This document shows, in pieces, positions 50,511 through 58,979 of a DNA stretch of 64,000 nt. Location: NCBI RefSeq assembly GCF_005403045.1, contig NZ_BJCL01000021.1, forward strand, positions 17,196-81,195. The letters run 5' to 3'. Below the pieces are notes generated by a model that worked only from the letters and a program-made list of their open reading frames with translations, ran no database searches and was not told where the DNA came from. A program made the position numbers and the translations under genes. Position 1 is the first letter of the stretch, and each line of letters begins with the position of its first letter. The stretch comes from Pseudaquabacterium pictum (GTDB taxonomy: Bacteria > Pseudomonadota > Gammaproteobacteria > Burkholderiales > Burkholderiaceae_C).

Positions 50511-52001
50511 TCAGAAGCCCTCCTCGACCAGCTCGGCCGCACGGATCAGCGCCCGCGCCTTGTGCTCGGTCTCCTTCCACTCCATCTCGGGCACGCTGTC
50601 GGCCACCACGCCGGCTGCCGCCTGCACATACAGGGTGTTGTTCTGCACGATGCCGGTGCGGATGGCGATGGCCACGTCCATGTCGCCGGCAAAGCTGAGG
50701 TAGCCGCAGGCGCCGCCGTAGATGCCGCGCTTCACCGGCTCCAGCTCGTCGATGATTTCCATCGCCCGGATCTTGGGCGCGCCGGTCAGCGTGCCGGCCG
50801 GGAAGGTGGCGCGCAGCACGTCCATGTTGCGCATGCCGTCCTGCAGGATGCCTTCGACGTTGCTGACGATGTGCATCACATGGCTGTAGCGCTCCACCAC
50901 GAAGGCCTCGGTCACCTTGACCGTGCCGGTCTTGGCGATGCGGCCGATGTCGTTGCGCGCCAGGTCGATCAGCATCAGGTGCTCGGCACGCTCCTTGGGG
51001 TCGGCCAGCAGGTCGGCCTCGGTGGCCTTGTCATGCTCGGGGCTGGTGCCACGCGGCCGGGTGCCGGCCAGCGGGCGGATGGTGATCTTGTCGCCCTCGG
51101 GCGTGCTCTCGTGCCGCACCAGGATCTCGGGCGAGGCGCCGACCACCTGGAAGTCGCCGAAGTCGTAGAAGTACATGTACGGGCTGGGGTTCAGGCTGCG
51201 CAGCGCCCGGTACAGGCTGAGCGGGCTCTCGGTGTAGCGTTTCTTCAGGCGCTGGCCGATCTGCACCTGCATCATGTCGCCGGCGGCGATCAGCTCCTTG
51301 CTCTGCAGCACGGCGGCGATGTAGTCGTCCTTGCGGAACTCGCGCTCCACCGGGTGCGACGGCCCGCGCTTGACCGGCGGCGCCGTGACCGAATAGCGCA
51401 GCTTGTCACCCAGCTCGGCCAGCCGGCGCTTGGCGGTGAAGTAGGCCTCGGGCACCTTGGGGTCGGCGTAGACGATCAGGTACAGCCGGCCCGACAGGTT
51501 GTCGATCACCGCCAGTTCCTCGGTCTGCAGCAGCAGGATGTCGGGCGTGTCCAGGCCGCCGGTCTTGCGGGTGGCGGCCAGCTTGGGCTCCATGAAGCGC
51601 ACCGCGTCGTAGCCGAAGTAGCCGGCCAGGCCGCCGCAGAAGCGCGGCAGGCCCGGCCGCAGCGCCACCTTGAAGCGGGCCTGGTAGTCGGCGATGAAGT
51701 CCAGCGGGTTGCCGGCATGCTGCTCGACCACGACGCCATCGGTCACCACCTCGGTCAGCGTGCCGCCGCCGTCCAGCGCGCTGGCGCGCAGCAGGGTGCG
51801 GGCCGGCAGGCCGATGAAGGAATAGCGGCCGAAGCGCTCGCCACCGACCACCGATTCCAGCAGGAAGCTGTTCGGCGCGCCGCCGGCCAGCTTCAGGTAC
51901 AGGCTGAGCGGGGTTTCCAGGTCGGCAAAGGCCTCGCTGAGCAGGGGAATGCGGTTGAAGCCCTGGGCGGCCAGGCTCTTGAACTCAAGTTCGGTGATCA
52001 C
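50511..52001 (-). CDS. trpE: Anthranilate synthase component I
   Basis: Converts chorismate and ammonia to anthranilate. The 496-residue start is a GTG at 52001, giving VITELEFKSLAAQGFNRIPL; AGGAG lies nine bases upstream. The LLES motif (47-50) that binds feedback tryptophan is intact, so tryptophan inhibition is expected. The chorismate site shows PLAGTRPRGTSPEHD and TFPAGTLTGAPKIRAMEIID. The 195-base leader follows a candidate leader-peptide gene (trpL). Confidence 0.97.
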   Translation of the reverse strand: MITELEFKSLAAQGFNRIPLLSEAFADLETPLSLYLKLAGGAPNSFLLESVVGGERFGRYSFIGLPARTLLRASALDGGGTLTEVVTDGVVVEQHAGNPLDFIADYQARFKVALRPGLPRFCGGLAGYFGYDAVRFMEPKLAATRKTGGLDTPDILLLQTEELAVIDNLSGRLYLIVYADPKVPEAYFTAKRRLAELGDKLRYSVTAPPVKRGPSHPVEREFRKDDYIAAVLQSKELIAAGDMMQVQIGQRLKKRYTESPLSLYRALRSLNPSPYMYFYDFGDFQVVGASPEILVRHESTPEGDKITIRPLAGTRPRGTSPEHDKATEADLLADPKERAEHLMLIDLARNDIGRIAKTGTVKVTEAFVVERYSHVMHIVSNVEGILQDGMRNMDVLRATFPAGTLTGAPKIRAMEIIDELEPVKRGIYGGACGYLSFAGDMDVAIAIRTGIVQNNTLYVQAAAGVVADSVPEMEWKETEHKARALIRAAELVEEGF

Positions 52002-52180
52002 GGTGCACAACTCCTGGAGAGCCCGGTGCGCGGCGGCCGCAAGCGGCGTTTCAGGCGCGGGCCGGGCGGTGCTGATGGCAGCGGTGCGGGTGGTGCGGCA
52101 GCAGGACGCTGCGGTGAAGCGCGCCACCCGGTGGCGAGGCCTGCGCGGGGCCGGCAGCGGGCCCTCAGCCCACGTGGTGC

Positions 52181-52228
52181 GGCACCCGGCGGCCGGTCAG
52201 ACCGAGGCGGTGCAGCGTCGCCAGGGCC
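52181..52228 (-). promoter_or_regulatory. Trp-codon hairpin of the trpE leader
   Basis: GGCCCTGGCG, which includes the Trp-Pro-Trp codons, pairs with CGCCGGGTGCC just after the leader stop; one T is bulged and the loop is about 27 bases. A ribosome stalled at the Trp codons would prevent this stem. A second stem CGCCAC/GTGGCG lies at 52122-52136, and the rest of 52002-52196 is GC-rich with no gene. Confidence 0.5.
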
Positions 52229-52280
52229 AGGCTCCCCGGTCGGACGACCCTTTGGTCTGAATGCGCGCGATGAACATCAT
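52197..52280 (-). CDS. trpL: Candidate trp leader peptide with Trp-Pro-Trp
   Basis: A 27-codon open frame between gph and trpE, too short for ordinary gene calling. It begins with tandem ATGs that overlap the gph stop (ATGATG, so translation is coupled), reads MMFIARIQTKG at the start and contains the two Trp codons as a Trp-Pro-Trp motif at residues 18-20, ending CTASV. The Trp codons lie in the 5' arm of a 10-bp stem (52219-52228 with 52181-52191, one bulge). A terminator with a U-run is not seen before trpE, so the mode of attenuation is unclear. Confidence 0.7.
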   Translation of the reverse strand: MMFIARIQTKGSSDRGAWPWRRCTASV

Positions 52281-52966
52281 TCGAGTGTAGCAGCGGGTCC
52301 ACCGGGCAGGCCGGGCCAGCGCAGGGCGGCAAGGCTGTCGATCACCGCATCAGGCGCGGCCTCTTCCACCGGCCGCCCGTGGTTGTAGCCGTAGTTCACC
52401 AGCACCACCGGGCAGCCGGCAGCGCGGGCGGCCTGGGCATCGTTGCTGCTGTCGCCCAGCATCAGCGTGGCCGCAGGCGGCGTGCCCAGCGCGCGGCAGG
52501 CTTCCAGCAGCGGCAGCGGGTCCGGCTTCTTGCGGGCGAAGGCATCGCCGCCGAACACCTGGCGGAAGAAACCGTCCAGCCCGGTGGCCGCCAGCAGCGG
52601 CCGGGCGAAGGCGCCGGGCTTGTTGGTCAGGCAGACCAGCGGCAGGCCGGCGGCCTGCAGGCGCTGCAGGCCGTCCCGCACGCCCGGGTAGACGGTGGCG
52701 TGCTGGCCGTTGATGGCCAGGTAGTGGCGCTGGTAGGCGGCCCAGGCACGCTCGTACAGCGCAGCATCGGCGCCGACCTGGGCCAGGGTGCTGCGGATCA
52801 GGTGCTCGCTGCCCTTGCCCACGGTGCGGGTGATGAAGGCGCGGTCCACCGGCGGCAGCCGCAGCTCGGACAGCGTGGTGTTCAGCGCGGCGTCGAAGTC
52901 GCCGACGGTGTCGATCAGGGTGCCGTCGAGGTCGACGATGGCGGCTTGCAGGGGCAAGGGGTTCAA
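52277..52966 (-). CDS. gph: Phosphoglycolate phosphatase
   Basis: HAD-superfamily phosphatase that removes 2-phosphoglycolate, 229 residues. The catalytic DLDGTLID is near residue 14, the substrate-specificity cap follows, LTNKPG is motif II, KPDPLPL motif III and LGDSSNDAQAARAAG motif IV. No ATG is available near the catalytic motif; the start is one of two TTG codons (52966 or 52957). A gph gene ahead of trpE is usual in Burkholderiales. Its stop overlaps the trpL start. Confidence 0.9.
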   Translation of the reverse strand: MNPLPLQAAIVDLDGTLIDTVGDFDAALNTTLSELRLPPVDRAFITRTVGKGSEHLIRSTLAQVGADAALYERAWAAYQRHYLAINGQHATVYPGVRDGLQRLQAAGLPLVCLTNKPGAFARPLLAATGLDGFFRQVFGGDAFARKKPDPLPLLEACRALGTPPAATLMLGDSSNDAQAARAAGCPVVLVNYGYNHGRPVEEAAPDAVIDSLAALRWPGLPGGPAATLE

Positions 52967-53016
52967 GGCGGCGGGGCGGTCGGGTGGCGGGCCGCCGATT
53001 GTGGCGAGGCGCGCCC

Positions 53017-53649
53017 TCAGACCAGGCCCTGGCTCACCGCGTAGCGGGTGAGGCTGGCCACATCGTGCAGGTCCAGCCGCTGGATCAGCGCGCTGCGGTG
53101 GAACTCCACCGTCTTCACGCTCAACCCCAGATCGCGGGCGATCTGCTTGTTGCCCAGGCCGCGCGCCAGGCCGCGCAGCACCTCGCGCTGGCGGCTGGTC
53201 AGCGGGTCGGCCGGCACGGCGGGTGCCTGCACAGCCGCCATGGCCACGTCGGGGCTGATGTACGGCCGGCCGGCCGCCACGCAGCGCAGGGCCTGGGCCA
53301 GCTCGTCGAGCACGAAGTCCTTCGACACGAAGCCGGCCACGCCCTCGGCCAGGGCCTGGCGGGCATGGGCGGCGCTGGCATGGCTGGTCAGGATGACCAC
53401 CCGCAGTGCCGGGTGCTGCGGCCGCAGCGCCCGGGCCACGGCCAGGCCGTCGGCGTCGGGCATCTGCAGGTCCAGCAGCAGGATGTCGGGTGCCAACGCG
53501 GCGCAGGCCGCCAGGCACTGGGCGCCGTTCTCGGCGCTGCCCACGCAGCGGAAGCCGGGCATCTGTGCCAGCAGCGCGGCCACGCCGGCGCGCACCAGCA
53601 CCTGGTCATCGGCCACCAGCACGCGCATGGCAGGGGATGTGTCGGTCAT
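53017..53649 (-). CDS. LuxR/FixJ-family response regulator
   Basis: A 210-residue two-component response regulator. The receiver domain (about 8-125) has acidic residues ADD (13-15), phosphorylation site Asp60 in LLLDLQMPDADG and Lys in FVSKDF. The C-terminal LuxR helix-turn-helix (about 145-205) has LTSRQREVLRGLARGLGNKQ and SVKTVEFHRSALIQRL. It faces a soluble hybrid kinase across 74 bases, which is its likely partner through the HPt domain. Autoregulation from the shared gap is possible; no clear promoter was found. Confidence 0.93.
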   Translation of the reverse strand: MTDTSPAMRVLVADDQVLVRAGVAALLAQMPGFRCVGSAENGAQCLAACAALAPDILLLDLQMPDADGLAVARALRPQHPALRVVILTSHASAAHARQALAEGVAGFVSKDFVLDELAQALRCVAAGRPYISPDVAMAAVQAPAVPADPLTSRQREVLRGLARGLGNKQIARDLGLSVKTVEFHRSALIQRLDLHDVASLTRYAVSQGLV

Positions 53650-53723
53650 GGTCGTGGAATCTCCCGCATCTTCCGGTTGTCGGCAGCGCCGGCGCGGTCT
53701 GCAGCGCCCGCACACTCCGGGGC

Positions 53724-55775
53724 GTGACATCGCACCGCAACCGCCGTCCGCCGCCACTGCCGGGCGCCGCCGCCGCACTGGCCGCGGCTGGCGCGGGCCG
53801 CTGGCGCCTGGAAGGCGGCCGTCTGCACCTGGACGCCGCCGCGCGCCGGCTGCTGGGCACCAGCGCGGCGCGCTTTGCACTGGCACCCTGGCTGCAGCGC
53901 CTGCTGCCCGCCGATGCCCAGGCACTGCAGGCGGCGCTGGCCGGGCCGGCGGCGCAGTTCTCGCTGGCCATCGACAGCCCTGCCGGCCGGGTGCAGCTGC
54001 GCGGCAGCCGGCGCACCGGGCACTGGCTGGGCCTGGTGCTGCCGGCCACCGGCCAGGAGCCTGCCGAGGCCTCCTACCGCGTCCGCGAGGCCTTCTTCGC
54101 CAGCGTCAGCCATGAGCTGCGCACGCCGCTGCATGCGGTGCTGGGCTTCACCCGGCTGGCGCAGCAGGCGGCAGCCGGCACGCCGGCACAGCGCCACCTG
54201 CTGCCGATCGCCCAGTCGGCCGGCATGATGCTGCGCGTGGTCAACGACCTGCTGGACCTGGCCAGCCTGGAGGCCGGCCGCCTGGAGATCGACCCCGACC
54301 AGCTGTTCGAGCCGCTGGCCCTGGCGCTGCGCCTGGGCAGCCTGGCCGCCGGGCTGCGGCAGGACAAGCCAGTGCGCATCTACACCACCGTCGATCCGGC
54401 CTGCCCGGCGCGGCTGCGTGGCGATGCCGGCCGCATCGCCCAGGTGCTGCTGAACCTGCTGGCCAATGCGCTGAAGTTCACGCCGCGCGGCACGGTGGTG
54501 CTGGCCTTCCGGCTGCGCGCCCACCACGGCGACCGGGTGACGCTGCGCGCCGCGGTGTCCGACACCGGCCTGGGCATCGCGCCGGACGCGCTGCCGCGCA
54601 TCGGCGAGGCCTTCGAGCGCGCGACCGACCCGCACCGCCCGCGCGCCGATGGCAGCGGCCTGGGCCTGGCGGTGGTGCGGCGGCTGCTGCAGCTGCACGG
54701 CACCCGGCTGCAGATGGCCTCGGTACCCGGCGGCGGCACCACCTGCTGGTTCGACCTGGACCTGCTGCTCGACAGCCAGCCCGAGCCGCCGCCGGCGCCG
54801 GCCGACACCGCCGCCTTCAGCGCCGACCGGCGGCTGCTGGCCACCCTGGCCACACAGTGGCGGGCCCACGGCCGGGCGCTGCTGCCGGCGGCCGCCGCCG
54901 GCCAGGCCGCCTGCTGGGTGGTGGACACCGCCGCGGCCGATGCCACCGACCGCATCGCCCAGGGCCGGCAGGCGGGCCGGCGGCTGCTGCTGGTCAGCGC
55001 CGAGCCAGTGGCCGAAGGCAGCGGTGTGCACCCCCTGCCGCTGCTGCCGGCGGCCGCCTTCGAGCCCTCCGCCGCACCTGCCGGGCCGGCCCTGCCGTTG
55101 CTGGACGGCCTGCATGTGCTGCTGGTGGAGGACAACCCGCTGGCCCAGCGCATGGTGGTGGCGCTGCTGGAGCCGCTGGGCGCGCGCACCGTGGTGGCGG
55201 ATGACGGCCGGCAGGCGCTGGCGCAGTTCAGCCGCCAGCATGTGGACGTGGCCCTGCTCGACCTGGACCTGCCCGACCAGCGCGGCCTCGACCTGGCCCG
55301 CAGCCTGCGGGCCCGGCCCGGCGGCGCCCGGCTGCCGCTGGTGGTGCTGAGCGCGCACATCGACGCGGCCGACCGCCTGGCCGCCCAGGGCCTGGGGGTG
55401 CTGGCCTGTCTGGACAAGCCGGTCGATGCCGACCGCCTGCTGCAGCTGCTGGCCGCGCTGCCGCGGGCCGGTGCCGACTCCGCACCGGCGCCACCTGCCG
55501 ACCCACCACCCCGGACCACCGCGCCGCAGCCCGACCTGGCCGCACTGTTCAGCCAGCAGTGGCCGGCGCTGGAAGCCGCCATCACCGGCGCAGCCGACGC
55601 CGCCGCGCTGCGGCGCGCGGTGCATGCGCTGCGCGGCTCGCTGGCCTTCGTGGGCGATGCCGCGCTGCGCCAGCTGGCGCGCACCGTGGAGACCGGCCTG
55701 GCCGACGGGCAGCCGGCGGCCGGCCTGCCGCTGGCTGCCCTGCTGCAGCACAGCCGCGCCCTCGCGGCACGCTGA
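53724..55775 (+). CDS. Soluble hybrid histidine kinase with receiver and HPt domains
   Basis: Cytoplasmic phosphorelay kinase of 683 residues from a GTG at 53724; no membrane segment or signal peptide. Order: a short PAS-like region (about 25-110), HisKA with His130 in VSHELRTPLHAVLGF, an ATPase domain (N box NLLANALKF, G1 DTGLGI at 280, G2 GSGLGL at 310), a degenerate receiver-like stretch (about 365-445), a full receiver (460-580; Asp513 in LLDLDLP, Lys565) and an HPt domain with His634 in VHALRGSLAF. The phosphate can thus pass His-Asp-His to the facing LuxR regulator. It is encoded just upstream of the chemosensory genes, so it may be linked to them. Confidence 0.92.
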   Translation: MTSHRNRRPPPLPGAAAALAAAGAGRWRLEGGRLHLDAAARRLLGTSAARFALAPWLQRLLPADAQALQAALAGPAAQFSLAIDSPAGRVQLRGSRRTGHWLGLVLPATGQEPAEASYRVREAFFASVSHELRTPLHAVLGFTRLAQQAAAGTPAQRHLLPIAQSAGMMLRVVNDLLDLASLEAGRLEIDPDQLFEPLALALRLGSLAAGLRQDKPVRIYTTVDPACPARLRGDAGRIAQVLLNLLANALKFTPRGTVVLAFRLRAHHGDRVTLRAAVSDTGLGIAPDALPRIGEAFERATDPHRPRADGSGLGLAVVRRLLQLHGTRLQMASVPGGGTTCWFDLDLLLDSQPEPPPAPADTAAFSADRRLLATLATQWRAHGRALLPAAAAGQAACWVVDTAAADATDRIAQGRQAGRRLLLVSAEPVAEGSGVHPLPLLPAAAFEPSAAPAGPALPLLDGLHVLLVEDNPLAQRMVVALLEPLGARTVVADDGRQALAQFSRQHVDVALLDLDLPDQRGLDLARSLRARPGGARLPLVVLSAHIDAADRLAAQGLGVLACLDKPVDADRLLQLLAALPRAGADSAPAPPADPPPRTTAPQPDLAALFSQQWPALEAAITGAADAAALRRAVHALRGSLAFVGDAALRQLARTVETGLADGQPAAGLPLAALLQHSRALAAR

Positions 55776-55789
55776 CCCGACTGGCGGAC

Positions 55790-55825
55790 CCCGGGTGACG
55801 ACCCGGGTCGCCACCCGGGTGACGC
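55790..55825 (+). repeat. Three 12-bp tandem repeats upstream of cheW
   Basis: Three consecutive 12-base units begin at 55790, 55802 and 55814: CCCGGGTGACGA, CCCGGGTCGCCA and CCCGGGTGACGC. The first and third share 11 bases. They lie between the kinase stop and the cheW start, 57 bases from the cheW ATG. An operator role is possible but unproven. Confidence 0.8.
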
Positions 55826-55881
55826 TGGGGTGGCCGGCGCAGGGGGGCGTCCACAGAATCGGTGCCAGACCAGGAGGCCCG

Positions 55882-56481
55882 ATGGACATGCAGGTTCCCC
55901 ACCCGGTGCGGCAGGCCGCGACCACCGCCGCGAATTCCGGCACCACCACCACCGCAGCCGCCACCACCGCGGCACTGGCCAGCGCCCGCGCTGGCGGCGG
56001 TGCGCAGTTCCTCACCTTCTCGGCGGCCGGCGCCACCTATGCGCTGGGCATCGCGGCGATCAAGGAGATCATCGAATTCGGCCACATCACCGCCGTGCCG
56101 CTGATGCCGCCGTTCATCCGCGGCATCATCAACCTGCGCGGTGCGGTGCTGCCGGTGATCGACCTGGCTGCCCGCCTCGGCTTCGACTGCGCCACCCCCG
56201 ATCGCCGCACCTGCGTGGTGGTGGTGGAAGTGGCCCAGGGCAGCGAGGTGGGCGAGCTGGGCCTGGTGGTCGACGGCGTCAGCGAGGTGCTGGAGCTGGA
56301 CCCGGCCGCGCTGGAGCCGGCGCCCAGCTTCGGCGCCACCATCCGCAGCGACTTCATCAGCGCGATGGCCCGCATCCGCAACCGCTTCGTCATCGTGCTG
56401 CGGCTGGAGCAGGTGCTGTCGATCGACGAGGTGTCCAGCCTGGCCCGGCTGGACGGCACTGCCGCACGGGTGGCCGCATGA
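55882..56481 (+). CDS. cheW: CheW-like adaptor protein
   Basis: CheW-domain coupling protein, 199 residues, linking receptor and CheA. An Ala/Thr-rich N-terminal tail of about 40 residues precedes the fold: QFLTFSAAGATYALGIAAIK, EFGHITAVPLMPPFIRGIIN with the conserved RG-I-N-LRG-AVLPVIDL segment, and LVVDGVSEVLELD. The ATG has AGGAGG at ideal spacing. Its stop overlaps the STAS gene (ATGA); the whole set to cheA is translationally coupled. Confidence 0.95.
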   Translation: MDMQVPHPVRQAATTAANSGTTTTAAATTAALASARAGGGAQFLTFSAAGATYALGIAAIKEIIEFGHITAVPLMPPFIRGIINLRGAVLPVIDLAARLGFDCATPDRRTCVVVVEVAQGSEVGELGLVVDGVSEVLELDPAALEPAPSFGATIRSDFISAMARIRNRFVIVLRLEQVLSIDEVSSLARLDGTAARVAA

Positions 56482-56822
56482 TCACGCTGCATCCGGCCCG
56501 GGACGACCAGGCCGCGCGCCTGGTGGTCGACGGCGAGCTGACGGTGCTGCAGGCCGCCGAGGCGCAGGCCACGCTGCTGGGCCTGTGCCCGCCGCTGGCC
56601 GGCCAGCCGCTGCAGATCGACCTGGCCGGTCTGGCGCCGGCCGACACCGCCACGGTGCAGCTGCTGCTGGCGCTGGCGCGCAGCCTGCAGCAGCAGGGCA
56701 CGGCGGCGCAGCTGCAGGCCTGCCATCCGGCGCTGCTGTCGCTGGCCGCGGTGCTGGGCGCCGCAGGCAGCGGCCGCTGCTGCGGCCTGCCGTTCGACGC
56801 CACCACCGGAGCCACCGCATGA
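56478..56822 (+). CDS. STAS-domain protein
   Basis: Small STAS-domain protein, 114 residues, related to anti-sigma-factor antagonists. It starts MITLHPARDDQAARLVVDGE, then a helix and LQIDLAGLAPADTATVQLLL, where the Ser/Thr of a STAS phospho-switch would lie. Both ends overlap neighbours by four bases (cheW and cheA). STAS proteins beside CheA occur in non-classical chemosensory operons, where their partner is usually unknown; here it presumably acts in the signalling complex. Confidence 0.8.
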   Translation: MITLHPARDDQAARLVVDGELTVLQAAEAQATLLGLCPPLAGQPLQIDLAGLAPADTATVQLLLALARSLQQQGTAAQLQACHPALLSLAAVLGAAGSGRCCGLPFDATTGATA

Positions 56823-58939
56823 TGGACATCGACCTCAGCGAAGCCTTTGCCGCCTTCCTGGTGGAGGGGCGGGAGCTGCTGCAAGCCCTGGAGCAGGGCT
56901 TCCTGCAGCTGGAGCAGGGCCACGACCGCAACGACCCGGAGCTGATCAACGCGCTGTTCCGCGCCGCCCACACCATCAAGGGCTCGGCCGGCATCGTGGG
57001 CATTCCCAGCCTGGGCCGCTTCACCCACCACCTGGAGACGCTGCTGGACCGGGTGCGCGACGGCGAGCCGCTGCTCGACGACAACCGCCTGACCCTGCTG
57101 CTGCGCTGCTGCGACCACATCGGCCGCCTGCTCGACCTGGCCGAGGCCGGCGACACCCAGGGCCTGGGCCTGGGCGCGCAGGAAGCCGCGCTGCTGCAGG
57201 GCCTGGCCGTGCCCCAGACGGCCGGCCACGCGGTGGCGGCCCCCGCACCGGCGCCGGCCGCCACGCCCGAGGCCGGCCACGGCTTCCGGCTGTGGGCGGT
57301 GTTCGGCGCCGACAGCCTGCGCGACGGCATCGACCCCGGCATCGCCCTGCACTACCTGGGCGAGCAGGTGCAGATCGCCGAGAGCTGTCTGCTGACCGAC
57401 CTGGTGCCCGCGCTGGCGGCGCTGGATGCCGAGGGCTGCTGCACCGCGCTGGCCCTGCGGGCGACCGACGGAAGCCCGGCGCAGGCCCTGTCGGCGCTGG
57501 AATTCTTCGGCGACGGCACACTGCTGGCGGTGTGCGGCAGCGACAGCGCGCCGGCGGCCGTGCACGCCGCGCTGCAGCCGCTGCGCGACCGGCTGGGCGA
57601 CGACGCGCTGCAGCCCTGGCGCGATGCCGGCCTGGTCAGCGCCGCCGAATGGGCCGGCCAGGCCACCCCGGCCGCCGCAGCGGCCGCCGAGCAACCGGCC
57701 GATGCACCCGCCGATGCCCGCCCGGCCGAGGCCGCCGGTGGCCACCGCGCCGCCGCGCCGCAGCGCTTCGTGCGGGTGCCGGCCGACCGGCTGGACCAGC
57801 TGATCCTGCAGGTCGGCGAGCTGGTGATCGCCGGCGCCACCGCCGACGTGCTGGCCCGCCGCCACACCGACCCCAAGCTGCAGGAGAGCCTCAGCCACCT
57901 GGCCGAGCTGATCGACACCATCCAGTCGGGCACGCTGCAGCTGCGCATGGTGCCCATCGGCGAGACCTTCAGCCGCTTCCAGCGCGTGGTGCGGGACGTC
58001 GCGCTGGACCTGGGCAAGTCGATCGCGCTGGACATCGTCGGCGGCGACACCGAGCTGGACAAGGCCCTGGTCGAGCGCATCGGCGATCCGCTGATGCACC
58101 TGGTGCGCAACGCCATGGACCACGGGCTGGAGACACCGGCCGAGCGCCTGGCCCAGGGCAAGCCGGCCCAGGGCACGTTGCGGCTGCGCGCCTTCCATGA
58201 CTCGGGCAACGTGGTCATCGAGGTCAGCGACGACGGCCGCGGCCTGGACCGCGCCCGCATCGCCGCCAAGGCGGTGGCCCGCGGGCTGATCGCCAGCGCC
58301 GACGGCATGAGCGACAGCGAGGTCCACCAGCTGATCTTCGAGCCCGGCTTCTCCACCGCCGAGCAGGTGACCAGCCTGTCGGGCCGCGGCGTGGGCATGG
58401 ATGTCGTCAAGCAGGCGATCGAGGCCCTGCGCGGTGCCATCAGCCTGCAGGCCCGGCCCGGCCAGGGCACGCTGGTGCAGCTGCGCCTGCCGCTGACGCT
58501 GGCCATCATCGACGGCTTCATGGTCGGCGTGGACCAGGCCCGCTTCATCCTGCCGCTGGACCTGGTGGTCGAGTGCATCGAGCTGCCGGCCGACGCGCTG
58601 CAGCCCGACGCGCCGAACTACCTCAACCTGCGCGGCGAGGTGCTGCCCTATGTCTGCCTGCGCCAGGCCTTCCAGATGGACGGCCAGCGCGGCAAGCGCC
58701 CCAGCGTGGTGGTGGTGCGCTCGGGCGAGACCAAGACCGGCGTGCTGGTCGACAGCCTGCACGGCGAGATCCAGACCGTGATCAAGCCGATGAACCGCAT
58801 CTTCCGCCACCTGCGTGCCGTCAGCGGCACCAGCATCCTGGGCAGCGGCGACATCGCGCTGATCCTCGACCTGCACCAGCTGGTGCAGGGCGCGGTCGAC
58901 CGCGCCGCCCGCGGCACTGCCCTCCCCATCGCCGCCTGA
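56819..58939 (+). CDS. cheA: Chemotaxis histidine kinase CheA
   Basis: CheA, 706 residues. P1 domain with phosphorylatable His51 ([11 protein letters not shown]), a divergent P2-like stretch (about 155-270), P3 dimerisation (about 315-385, [14 protein letters not shown]), P4 ATPase with [11 protein letters not shown] (Asn431), DDGRG (471-475) and the [10 protein letters not shown] loop, and a P5 CheW-like end (565-690). Tandem ATGs at the start overlap the STAS stop. The neighbouring genes supply receptor, CheR, CheD and CheB, but no CheY. Confidence 0.97.
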   Translation: MMDIDLSEAFAAFLVEGRELLQALEQGFLQLEQGHDRNDPELINALFRAAHTIKGSAGIVGIPSLGRFTHHLETLLDRVRDGEPLLDDNRLTLLLRCCDHIGRLLDLAEAGDTQGLGLGAQEAALLQGLAVPQTAGHAVAAPAPAPAATPEAGHGFRLWAVFGADSLRDGIDPGIALHYLGEQVQIAESCLLTDLVPALAALDAEGCCTALALRATDGSPAQALSALEFFGDGTLLAVCGSDSAPAAVHAALQPLRDRLGDDALQPWRDAGLVSAAEWAGQATPAAAAAAEQPADAPADARPAEAAGGHRAAAPQRFVRVPADRLDQLILQVGELVIAGATADVLARRHTDPKLQESLSHLAELIDTIQSGTLQLRMVPIGETFSRFQRVVRDVALDLGKSIALDIVGGDTELDKALVERIGDPLMHLVRNAMDHGLETPAERLAQGKPAQGTLRLRAFHDSGNVVIEVSDDGRGLDRARIAAKAVARGLIASADGMSDSEVHQLIFEPGFSTAEQVTSLSGRGVGMDVVKQAIEALRGAISLQARPGQGTLVQLRLPLTLAIIDGFMVGVDQARFILPLDLVVECIELPADALQPDAPNYLNLRGEVLPYVCLRQAFQMDGQRGKRPSVVVVRSGETKTGVLVDSLHGEIQTVIKPMNRIFRHLRAVSGTSILGSGDIALILDLHQLVQGAVDRAARGTALPIAA

Positions 58940-58979
58940 GCGCGGCTTTCCGTTCCAACCGCCCTTTCCGGGAGATCCC

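Noticed and set aside
53646..56036. A 796-residue frame opposite the hybrid kinase
   Set aside because: Low-complexity Gln/Arg/Ala sequence mirroring the kinase codons; no start signal.
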